Origin: Candidatus Anoxychlamydiales bacterium
Lineage (GTDB): Bacteria; Chlamydiota; Chlamydiia; Chlamydiales; SM23-39
Direction of reading: 5' to 3'
Assembly: GCA_011064745.1 (NCBI GenBank)
Contig: JAAKFJ010000005.1
Coordinates: 1-32,411 of the forward strand
DNA length: 32,411 nucleotides
Made by a program: the position numbers and the translations under genes. Positions 16,173-22,963 of this stretch are shown here, piece by piece. The notes below the pieces were generated by a model. The model saw only the letters and a program-made list of their open reading frames with translations. It did not search any database and had not been told where the DNA came from. Within the stretch, counting starts at the first letter, position 1; each line of letters opens with the position of its first letter.

Positions 16173-16931
16173 ATGAATATTTTTGCAATCGCTGATCTTC
16201 ACCTTTGTTTTTCCACACCAAATAAAAGCATGGAAATTTTTGGTCCTATTTGGAAAGACTATGAACAAAAAATTAAAGAAAATTGGGGAAAAAATATCTC
16301 AAAAGATGATTTAGTTCTCATCGCTGGTGATATCACCTGGGCTATGAAATTAAAAGAAGCTTTAATTGATCTCGAATGGATTCATAATCTGCCTGGCAAA
16401 AAAATAATAATTAAAGGTAATCATGATTACTGGTGGCCATCTTTTAGCAAACTTAAAACTTATCTTCCCCCCTCTATTGATTTCATTCAATATAACGCTA
16501 TTACAATAGGTGATATTTCAATATCAGGCACGAGACTTTGGGACACAGATGAGTTTAATTTTAATGATTACATTAATTATATCTACAACCCTAAAGTGAA
16601 AAAAAATAAAAATTTAGAAGAAGAAGCTCAAAAGGAATTATCTCAAAAAATATTCGTAAGAGAAATCGAAAGATTAAAGCTAAGTCTAAACCAAATAGAT
16701 AAAAATGCTAAAACCAAAATTATAATGACTCACTATCCTCCAATTAGTGCTGATTTAAAAGATTCAAAGGTCTCTAAACTTTTAGATGAATACAATATAG
16801 ATATCTCAGTTTTTGGACATTTGCATAATGTAAAAACTGATATCAAAAAACCCTTCGGTCAAAAAAATAAAACACAATATGTCTTAACCTCATCAGACTT
16901 TCTAAACTTTAATCCCATTAAAATTTTATAA
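16173..16931 (+). CDS. Calcineurin-like metallophosphoesterase
   Basis: The 252-aa soluble protein carries the full dinuclear metal set in order: DLH (Asp8, His10), AGD near residue 51, GNHDYWW near 87-93, MTHYPP near 186, and FGHLHN near 214-219. The order and spacing are those of the calcineurin-type superfamily, subgroup of bacterial predicted phosphohydrolases. The substrate (phosphoester, nucleotide or protein) cannot be told. The start lies 3 nt after the glgC stop, so it is almost certainly co-transcribed with glgC. The same pairing in Chlamydia suggests a conserved two-gene unit, but a link to glycogen metabolism is inference. Confidence 0.9.
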   Translation: MNIFAIADLHLCFSTPNKSMEIFGPIWKDYEQKIKENWGKNISKDDLVLIAGDITWAMKLKEALIDLEWIHNLPGKKIIIKGNHDYWWPSFSKLKTYLPPSIDFIQYNAITIGDISISGTRLWDTDEFNFNDYINYIYNPKVKKNKNLEEEAQKELSQKIFVREIERLKLSLNQIDKNAKTKIIMTHYPPISADLKDSKVSKLLDEYNIDISVFGHLHNVKTDIKKPFGQKNKTQYVLTSSDFLNFNPIKIL

Positions 16932-17034
16932 AAGATAAAGCACCATTTAAGCGATCTAATATATAATTTAAAATAAACTTCTTATCAACACCCCTATAAG
17001 ACTTAAATTAATTACATCAAATAAATATTTAATA

Positions 17035-17064
17035 TTGAATAATTATTCTATTAGCATTTATATT
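17035..17064 (+). promoter_or_regulatory. Candidate promoter of the phosphatase gene (TTGAAT-N18-TATATT)
   Basis: TTGAAT (17035-17040) and TATATT (17059-17064) are 18 nt apart. The -10 ends only 9 nt before the ATG at 17074, so a transcript from here would be nearly leaderless. No ribosome-binding site is visible, which fits that, but the match could be chance. Confidence 0.25.
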
Positions 17065-17073
17065 ATTACTATT

Positions 17074-17928
17074 ATGACAATACCATCAATAAACCAGAAT
17101 AATTCTACCCAATGGCATAAAACCATTAATGTCATTTCTTCAAGTGTCAAAAAAACATTTGAAATTTCTAAAAGGATATTAAACTCACCAACTTTTTGGA
17201 CAATCCTTTTAGGCTCAGCATCTTTAACCTTAGCCCTCACCCCTTTAAGCCTAATAAGTCCTTTTGAACTTTCAATATCAGCTTTATTAACTGTGATGAT
17301 GGCAGGTAGTTTTTTCAAATATAAAAAAGAGATCTACTATGAAATAATGCTTTTCTCACTCTTAATTCGAAATAAAGTTTGCTCAAAAAAGAATTATAAA
17401 TGGTTTCACAAGATAGATAATAATGTTTATTTAGGGGCTATTCCTCTAAAAGAGAAAGATAGTATAAATAAATTTAATAAAAAAAATATTACCTCTATTT
17501 TATCGATAATTGAAGATTTTGAATATCGAAAAACCCCTTTTAGTACTCCTATTAGTAAAGATGATTGGAAAAAACAAAATTTTACTCAGCATCAAATAAA
17601 AATAAAAGATATGAAACCACTTGAGCTATTAGATATTATTGATGCTGTCCAATTTATTAAAACAGAAGTGAAAAAGGGGAGAAAAGTCTATGTTCATTGT
17701 AAATCTGGGATAGGCAGAAGTGCAATGGCTGTTTGTTGTTATTTTTTGGAAAAAAACAATTTAACTCCTGAACAAGCAGTAGCTTTCATAAAAGACAAAC
17801 GCCCCATTATCAAAATCCAAAAATTACAACTTGAAAAAATCGTTAAATTTTATGATCATCTTCAAGATAAAAGAAAAAACTCTTTTCCTTCTAATTTAAA
17901 AAAATATATTCCTGGTTTTAAAAATTAA
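17074..17928 (+). CDS. Membrane-anchored dual-specificity phosphatase, PTPMT1-like (candidate phosphatidylglycerophosphate phosphatase)
   Basis: The 284-aa protein has two hydrophobic segments close together (about 41-59 and 62-80), then a cysteine-dependent phosphatase domain (about 115-265). The active site is VHCKSGIGRS, with Cys209 and Arg215 (CX5R), and Asp179 in IKDM is a candidate general acid. Features recalling PTPMT1, the PGP phosphatase of mitochondria and some bacteria, are NVYLGAIPL, a buried EDFEYR, DDWKK, KDMKPLELLDII, VQFI, and TPEQAVAFIKDKRPIIKI. It could dephosphorylate phosphatidylglycerophosphate to give phosphatidylglycerol. Alternatively the paired hydrophobic segments, which look like an Inc protein's hairpin, could place it in a host-derived membrane. 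An in-frame TTG at 17035 exists; the ATG at 17074 is preferred. Its stop overlaps that of the convergent next gene. Confidence 0.85.
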   Translation: MTIPSINQNNSTQWHKTINVISSSVKKTFEISKRILNSPTFWTILLGSASLTLALTPLSLISPFELSISALLTVMMAGSFFKYKKEIYYEIMLFSLLIRNKVCSKKNYKWFHKIDNNVYLGAIPLKEKDSINKFNKKNITSILSIIEDFEYRKTPFSTPISKDDWKKQNFTQHQIKIKDMKPLELLDIIDAVQFIKTEVKKGRKVYVHCKSGIGRSAMAVCCYFLEKNNLTPEQAVAFIKDKRPIIKIQKLQLEKIVKFYDHLQDKRKNSFPSNLKKYIPGFKN

Positions 17929-18896
17929 GATAAGATCTTTAAAAACTGTGCAAAGTCTGCTTTTTTTAGAGAATAATCTTGTTTGATTTTAGATCTTTTA
18001 GATAGAAAGTTAGATATTGTTTGCGTTAGATGATCTTTATCTAATCTTGTGTAAAAATCTATTGCTATATTTAAGATCTCTTTAAACTCTTTCTCTTTTT
18101 TTAAATGAGAGCTCGTCTCTTTAACTATTTTTAAAAATAGATTCCTCTCACCAATATCGACCATAAATTTTAATATTCTGAGTTGTAGATCTAAGTTGGG
18201 TTTGTCTTTAAGTGAAGAAAAAATCTTTTCAATTATCTCATTAGAAGATCCAACGCTACTTAACGCTTGATGTTTAGCTTTTAAAAAATCAAACCAAAGC
18301 TTTTTATTCACATATGGATAAAACCCATCTATTAGATCAAATGCATAAGTCTTATTTTTAGCGTCTATTACATCTGAGATATAATCGAACAAAAAGTTCT
18401 CTAAATCATGCGCTAGATACTCTAATAGATTTTCAAAAGCTTTTTTGTATGAGAGCCCTAAATCGATATTACTATCTAAAATGTTTTTTAAATTAGCAAT
18501 TGCATTTTGAATCAATTCATCATTTTCAAGCCCATCTGTGTCATATAGAAAAATTCTATGATCTAATTCATCACAAAAAATAGATAAACATTTTTGAGAT
18601 GAAAATCTTCTAAAAAGCTCAAACAATATAAGATATATTTGATCTTGGACTTCGATATCTATTTCACCAGCCAAAAGATTGGATAATTGCTCTGGGCTAT
18701 CAACTTCATTGATATATTTTAAAAAGATTTCTTTATCTAAATTTAGACCCAATCCTTTCAATCTTCTAAATAAATTATTTTCCTTTTCAACTCTGAGATT
18801 TTCAATTTGCCATTTTTTTACATCAAAAGATGGATTATAATATGACGTAAATTTAACTAAATTATATAATGCTTTACTTTGAAGTTGCATAAACAT
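17925..18896 (-). CDS. Conserved-looking helical protein, not recognised
   Basis: The 323-aa protein is not recognised. It has no signal peptide, no membrane segment and no cysteine or histidine cluster. It looks almost wholly alpha-helical with many Leu/Phe-Lys/Glu patterns (for example LFELFRRFSSQ and LRILKFMVDIGERNLFLKIV), as in HEAT/TPR-like scaffolds, but no clear repeat period was found. Codon use resembles its neighbours and the frame is long and clean, so it is a real gene. It begins MFMQLQSKALYN; the second ATG two codons on (18890) is an equally possible start. It ends tail to tail with the phosphatase gene (4-nt overlap) and is divergent from the first pseudopilin gene across 46 nt. 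Confidence 0.7.
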   Translation of the reverse strand: MFMQLQSKALYNLVKFTSYYNPSFDVKKWQIENLRVEKENNLFRRLKGLGLNLDKEIFLKYINEVDSPEQLSNLLAGEIDIEVQDQIYLILFELFRRFSSQKCLSIFCDELDHRIFLYDTDGLENDELIQNAIANLKNILDSNIDLGLSYKKAFENLLEYLAHDLENFLFDYISDVIDAKNKTYAFDLIDGFYPYVNKKLWFDFLKAKHQALSSVGSSNEIIEKIFSSLKDKPNLDLQLRILKFMVDIGERNLFLKIVKETSSHLKKEKEFKEILNIAIDFYTRLDKDHLTQTISNFLSKRSKIKQDYSLKKADFAQFLKILS

Positions 18897-18942
18897 TTAC
18901 TTATGGATAAAAACCTAACTTAAATACTACCTCAATATTACT

Positions 18943-19422
18943 ATGAAGTCAAACAAACCCATTAAGTTTTCTTATTATAAGAATAAAAGAGCGTTTCTAT
19001 TAATTGAAATCTTAGTAGCTTTTTTAATAATTTCAATGGTTACTGTACCTTTAATTCGTAATCCTATTTATTTTTTTAAACATCAAATAAAATCTTTAGA
19101 AAAGCTAGAATGTGAAAGAATAGCCGATCTCACTTTTTTAGATATCAAGTTAGAATCTTTTAAAGATCATATTAATATAAATGATATATCTCTATTAGAG
19201 GTGGACGCTAAAAAAATTAACCTAAATCCTTATTTTTTAGATACTTTTAATAAAAAGGCGGTGAAAAGATCGTATAAACTCTACTCAAGAAAAAAACCAA
19301 AAGAAACCCTGGATGGCAAAATCTATAAACTTGTCCATGTCAAAATCTATCTTCAACCTCAAGATATAAAAGAAAAAGATGCCTATGTCTATAGATATAA
19401 AATGATTTGCAAGAAAAAATAA
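18943..19422 (+). CDS. Pseudopilin-like protein (type II secretion, GspH/I-type)
   Basis: The 159-aa protein has a class III prepilin N terminus after a basic leader: KRA|FLLIEILVAFLIISMV. Phe18 would be the first mature residue, and Glu22 the conserved Glu at +5. The hydrophobic helix spans about 18-38, followed by a polar domain with few recognisable features. The residue before the cut is Ala rather than the usual Gly. It should be an inner-membrane minor pseudopilin of a type II secretion/type IV-pilus-like machine. Its place ahead of a second pseudopilin and upstream of pepP/mutL matches the neighbourhood of the unnamed genes next to gspG in C. trachomatis (from memory). The exact subunit (H, I or J) cannot be decided. 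Confidence 0.75.
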   Translation: MKSNKPIKFSYYKNKRAFLLIEILVAFLIISMVTVPLIRNPIYFFKHQIKSLEKLECERIADLTFLDIKLESFKDHININDISLLEVDAKKINLNPYFLDTFNKKAVKRSYKLYSRKKPKETLDGKIYKLVHVKIYLQPQDIKEKDAYVYRYKMICKKK

Positions 19423-19484
19423 CTCTAATAATCTTTTTTACTTTTTAAACTAAAACACCTAATACCGTTATTATTAAATAATAC

Positions 19485-19513
19485 TTGTAATGTTTGTAAT
19501 AAAATGTTATATT
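19485..19513 (+). promoter_or_regulatory. Candidate promoter (TTGTAA-N17-TATATT)
   Basis: TTGTAA (19485-19490) and TATATT (19508-19513), 17 nt apart, end 34 nt before the ATG at 19548. This suggests the RING-like gene has its own promoter although it lies within the pseudopilin run. Confidence 0.4.
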
Positions 19514-19547
19514 TACATGCTATAAAATCAAAAATGAGTAAACAATA

Positions 19548-20231
19548 ATGGCAGCAAGTAGCAGTAGCATATCGCACTCTCCTGCAAGGGTTATCCATTC
19601 AAGACTTACAGACGATCAATATAATAAACCTGCAACCTTTAGCCCGGGCATCAACTTTCCTACTAATGATCAAGGGCATCCATATAGCATGATCACTCAT
19701 GAGGAAATAACCCCTGGCACCCCTATTTCACTTCAACAATGTTCTTGCAAACTTGCAGAACAAACCAATCAATTAGTGCAATGGACTATAAGAGGAAATT
19801 CAATTTGCATGCAATGCAAAGACCCTTTAGATAGATCAGATCTTATCACAAGAACTAGAAAAGTCTCTCGATTTATTATGAAAAGTTTAGTTGTATCGGC
19901 GGCTTTGCTGCCATTGATATCTATCATCTATTCTAATGATAATTTTGACAAAACACTGTCTTGTTATGTGATAGGAATGATTGGAATATCTATATGGTTA
20001 AAGACAAACTATATTTTCTTAGATATAGATATATTACCCAAAATAGCAAGACTATTTATAAAACATATTCCTCCAGGGATTGCTGCAATTTATATAGGAA
20101 GCTATTTAATAGAGGGTTTTTGTTGTTCCAAATGGAAGATTATCGAAATTATAGGAAAGACTACAAGCTGGTTGGGAAGTATGCTTACATTTCGTGTCGT
20201 AAAACATATAATCAAAGATCAAATGAATTGA
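19548..20231 (+). CDS. RING/U-box-like membrane protein, candidate effector
   Basis: The 227-aa protein has a Ser-rich, disordered N terminus (1-45). A compact segment (about 50-95) follows a RING/U-box layout: EEITPGTPISL, then CSC (Cys65, Cys67), QLVQW with Trp79, and CMQCKDPL (Cys87, Cys90). This is the shape of a RING/U-box core: first strand, cysteine turn, helix with W, then C-x2-C and a Leu. Several zinc ligands of a true RING are absent, so it may be a U-box-type or partly degenerate version. Three or four hydrophobic segments follow (about 111-128, 137-151, 176-193, 198-215). A eukaryotic-type E3-like domain on a membrane anchor suggests a protein that acts on host ubiquitin, as in other intracellular bacteria, but this is inference. 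No Shine-Dalgarno is visible. The gene splits two pseudopilin genes. Confidence 0.65.
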   Translation: MAASSSSISHSPARVIHSRLTDDQYNKPATFSPGINFPTNDQGHPYSMITHEEITPGTPISLQQCSCKLAEQTNQLVQWTIRGNSICMQCKDPLDRSDLITRTRKVSRFIMKSLVVSAALLPLISIIYSNDNFDKTLSCYVIGMIGISIWLKTNYIFLDIDILPKIARLFIKHIPPGIAAIYIGSYLIEGFCCSKWKIIEIIGKTTSWLGSMLTFRVVKHIIKDQMN

Positions 20232-20307
20232 GTTTCAAGTTTTTCTCTTCTTTATTTAAGAAAAGCTTAAAGATAAATTTCTATAAAATTCTTAAAATCA
20301 GAATTTC

Positions 20308-20336
20308 TTGCAGAGTTTTTAAATATGCTATATTAT
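20308..20336 (+). promoter_or_regulatory. Candidate promoter (TTGCAG-N17-TATTAT)
   Basis: TTGCAG (20308-20313) and TATTAT (20331-20336), 17 nt apart, end 33 nt before the second pseudopilin ATG. Together with the promoter at 19485 it implies the insert did not leave the downstream genes without transcription. Confidence 0.35.
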
Positions 20337-20369
20337 TGAGCACCTCATTATATATTTATTTACAAAACC

Positions 20370-20984
20370 ATGAAAATAAAAAAAGTTAATTTTACATTAA
20401 TAGAAGTAATAGTATCTTTATTTCTAATAACTATTATCATGTCTTTTTTATTTGGGTATTTTTCTAAAATCACTAAGGTTGAAAAAAATATTGAGGATAT
20501 GAAAGTAATAGTTTTTGAAAAGAACCACGTCCACATCAGATTAAATCATATCTTTTCTCAGATTGTATCGGGTATTGATGAGCCTTTTAATAGTGAATAT
20601 GAAAATGATTCTAGCAATTTATCTTTAAATTTTTGTTTTGATAATGGCGTTGATCCAGATCCAATATTTAGTTCAATTCAAAGAGGGAAAGTTTTTGTTG
20701 ATAAAAACAATAATCTTTGTCTTGAGATTAGACCAATGGATAAAAAAGTTGATTCGAAAAGATTAGAGATTCTCATAAAAAATGTAAAAAATATTAGCTA
20801 TAGATTTTTGGATTCGAAAAATGAGCTTTTAAAAAACCATATTGATGAAAGTATTTCTGATAATATTTTTTGGTATAATTTCTGGCCTAAAAAAGTTGGT
20901 TCTTCACCTTCAGTTATTTATGTTGAGATAAATAATAATTTAAATTTTGCTTTTTTTCTACCAGCTGGAAATGTTAAGATTTGA
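20370..20984 (+). CDS. Pseudopilin-like protein (type II secretion, GspJ-like)
   Basis: The 204-aa protein begins MKIKKVN|FTLIEVIVSLFLITIIM, a textbook prepilin helix with Phe8 as the first mature residue and Glu12 at +5. The residue before the cut is Asn instead of Gly, which is rare. The remaining 170 residues contain a GspJ-like order: VEKNIEDMKVIVFEKNHVHIRL, a middle beta-rich part, and a C-terminal VIYVEINNNLNFAFFLPAG reminiscent of the last strands of J-type minor pseudopilins. It is 18 nt from the next gene on the same strand, so the two form a unit. No Shine-Dalgarno precedes the ATG. The subunit letter is a guess from length. Confidence 0.75.
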   Translation: MKIKKVNFTLIEVIVSLFLITIIMSFLFGYFSKITKVEKNIEDMKVIVFEKNHVHIRLNHIFSQIVSGIDEPFNSEYENDSSNLSLNFCFDNGVDPDPIFSSIQRGKVFVDKNNNLCLEIRPMDKKVDSKRLEILIKNVKNISYRFLDSKNELLKNHIDESISDNIFWYNFWPKKVGSSPSVIYVEINNNLNFAFFLPAGNVKI

Positions 20985-21002
20985 ACCCATTTTAGGTAGC
21001 AG

Positions 21003-21875
21003 ATGAATATTTTAGCTTTTGTAATTGGAATCTTGATGATTTTCGCTATGACAACGAATACTCTTTTCAAAAAAAGAGTCACCGATGATATTTTATCGAA
21101 TAGTTTTTCAGGCTACATGGTAGCTTCTAGAAAAGCTTATAATGAATCTGAAATAGCCTGCTTTAAAAATATCCGAACAAAACCGAGGGAGAAAAAAACT
21201 CCTTTGAGCTCCTCGAATACCAACAGTAATGCACATGAAAAATCAAGAAATATTAATCCCCAGTATGCAAAAATCAATATCTATCCTTTGGTATTTGAGA
21301 AAAAAGAGAATCATAAAGAACTCTATAAGCTAACAGCTTCAATGATAAAAAATCTTTATTCAAATCAGGGTTTTTATACAAATAAATTTGAGTATCAACT
21401 ATTAGATAATATTATATTGGCTTTTCAAAATCAGATAAAAAAGAAAAAAGAGCTTAACTTTGCTAATCTAACCCTTAGAAAACAAAATGTTCAAAAAAAT
21501 TATTATCGTATTTTAAAAGGCACAAAATTCTATGATTTTGAAAAAAAAACAGGGTCTCCATCTTTGTTAGATTTTGTAAAATTTGAGAATTCAAAATTAA
21601 AAATTCCGATGAAGGATGCATCGATAGAGCTTTTACTTTCTTGTTTTAATGAGAGCATTGCTAATGAAATTCAAATCTTGCAAAAACAAAAAAATCTTAA
21701 AAACCTTACAAAAACAGCTGTTTTAGATATGTGTCAAAAACGCCATTTTAAAATAGATGAGAAAATTTTAGATTTTTTTGATTTTTCAAATAGAGTAAAT
21801 ATTTTTAAAGAGAAGATATTTGTTGGAATTGATAAAAAAACTCAGATAAAAGTTACAAGAAAAGTTACAACATAA
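21003..21875 (+). CDS. Putative type II secretion accessory protein (GspK position)
   Basis: The 290-aa protein has one N-terminal membrane segment (about 2-20, ILAFVIGILMIFAM) with a short basic stretch after it, and a large soluble part rich in Lys, Asn and Leu. The classic FTLIE prepilin motif is missing, so it is not an ordinary pseudopilin. Its place as the last gene of the minor-pseudopilin run, its size of about 300 aa and the single N-terminal anchor are those of GspK, which caps the pseudopilus. No sequence proof of that is visible. AGGTAG precedes the ATG. It ends 2 nt from the convergent pepP stop. I recall a similar uncharacterised gene in the same place in C. trachomatis. Confidence 0.55.
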   Translation: MNILAFVIGILMIFAMTTNTLFKKRVTDDILSNSFSGYMVASRKAYNESEIACFKNIRTKPREKKTPLSSSNTNSNAHEKSRNINPQYAKINIYPLVFEKKENHKELYKLTASMIKNLYSNQGFYTNKFEYQLLDNIILAFQNQIKKKKELNFANLTLRKQNVQKNYYRILKGTKFYDFEKKTGSPSLLDFVKFENSKLKIPMKDASIELLLSCFNESIANEIQILQKQKNLKNLTKTAVLDMCQKRHFKIDEKILDFFDFSNRVNIFKEKIFVGIDKKTQIKVTRKVTT

Positions 21876-21877
21876 TC

Positions 21878-22948
21878 CTATCTATAAAAATTTTCATACC
21901 CATCATTTGTAATAACTATCATATCTTCATATCTAACACCGCCAAGATCTGGAATATATATGCCCGGCTCAATAGTTATTACCATTCCAGGTTTTAAGAT
22001 AACGTCTTTATCTTCTGTATCGAACTTTACTCTAGGAAATTCATGGATTTCCAAACCTACTCCATGACCGAGTGAATGGACAAATTCTTTTTCATACCCC
22101 TCTTTTCTTAAAACTTCTCTCGCGGCTATATCTAAATCTTTTAGTTTATGACCAGGCCGACAAACACTTAGCGCATTTGCATGCGCTTTTTTATTTATTG
22201 AATATATTTTTTCTAAAGTTGGATCGGGCTTGCCAAAAAAAACGACTCTTGTCATATCTGAGTTATAATTATCTACCGTTACTCCTAAATCCATCAAAAC
22301 AATATCATTTAATTTTAGCTTGGTATCAGAAGGCATGTGATGTGGCATAGCGCTATTTTTCCCAAAACAGACAATAGAGTTAAATGAAAGAGCGTCTGCC
22401 CCATTTTTTTTGACAAACATTTCAAATTCCAAAGCTACTTCTTTTTCTGACATCCCCTCTTTTAAATGTAGACAGATATGCTCAAAACCTTTCCAGGTAA
22501 GAGAGGCGGCTTTTTTTAAAACTGCGATTTCATCTAAATCCTTAATAACTCTCAATTCTTTTAAAGGTGATAGAACTGGAATAAGTTCGATTGAGTGATC
22601 GTGGGCATTTTTAATTTTTTTTAAAAAAGATTTTAATCTCTCAAAACTATGATAAGTGGTAATAGAGCTATCAAAACCAATATTTTTAATATTGTTTTGT
22701 ACTATGAAATCCATTAAAACTTTTTCACCTATTAACTCTACGTCAATATCAGTTTTTTCTTTAGCGGCTTGTATATATCTGCCATCAACAAAAAGTTTTG
22801 CTTTATCTTTTAAGATAAATATTTTTCCTGAAGAGAGCTTCAGTCCTGTTAGATAGATAAGTGAGATAGGATCATCTAAGATTAAAAGATCCATATTTTT
22901 TTGCATGAGACACTTTTGTAAATTTATTATTCTTTTTGAATAGTTCAT
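21878..22948 (-). CDS. pepP: Xaa-Pro aminopeptidase (M24 family)
   Basis: The 356-aa cytosolic metallopeptidase removes an N-terminal residue from peptides with Pro at position two. The creatinase-type N-terminal domain covers about 1-130. The pita-bread catalytic domain carries all five metal ligands: Asp220 in LMDLGV, Asp231 in NSDMTR, His295 in LGHGVGLEIHE, Glu327 in TIEPGIY and Glu341 in VRYEDM. The length is that of the short bacterial pepQ/pepP type. It follows mutL after 15 nt on the same strand, so the two form an operon; the same pair is adjacent in Chlamydia (from memory). Confidence 0.95.
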   Translation of the reverse strand: MNYSKRIINLQKCLMQKNMDLLILDDPISLIYLTGLKLSSGKIFILKDKAKLFVDGRYIQAAKEKTDIDVELIGEKVLMDFIVQNNIKNIGFDSSITTYHSFERLKSFLKKIKNAHDHSIELIPVLSPLKELRVIKDLDEIAVLKKAASLTWKGFEHICLHLKEGMSEKEVALEFEMFVKKNGADALSFNSIVCFGKNSAMPHHMPSDTKLKLNDIVLMDLGVTVDNYNSDMTRVVFFGKPDPTLEKIYSINKKAHANALSVCRPGHKLKDLDIAAREVLRKEGYEKEFVHSLGHGVGLEIHEFPRVKFDTEDKDVILKPGMVITIEPGIYIPDLGGVRYEDMIVITNDGYENFYR

Positions 22949-22963
22949 ATCTAAAAAAAACCT

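Noticed and set aside
19961-20389. 142-codon frame overlapping the RING/U-box-like gene
   Set aside because: It has a poor composition, overlaps a better frame in another register and runs into the next pseudopilin gene; taken as a shadow.
20960-21002. Sequence resembling the T-loop of a tRNA (TTTGAACCC)
   Set aside because: It is the coding end of the second pseudopilin gene and no acceptor or anticodon arms can be drawn. No tRNA was found in any intergenic gap.
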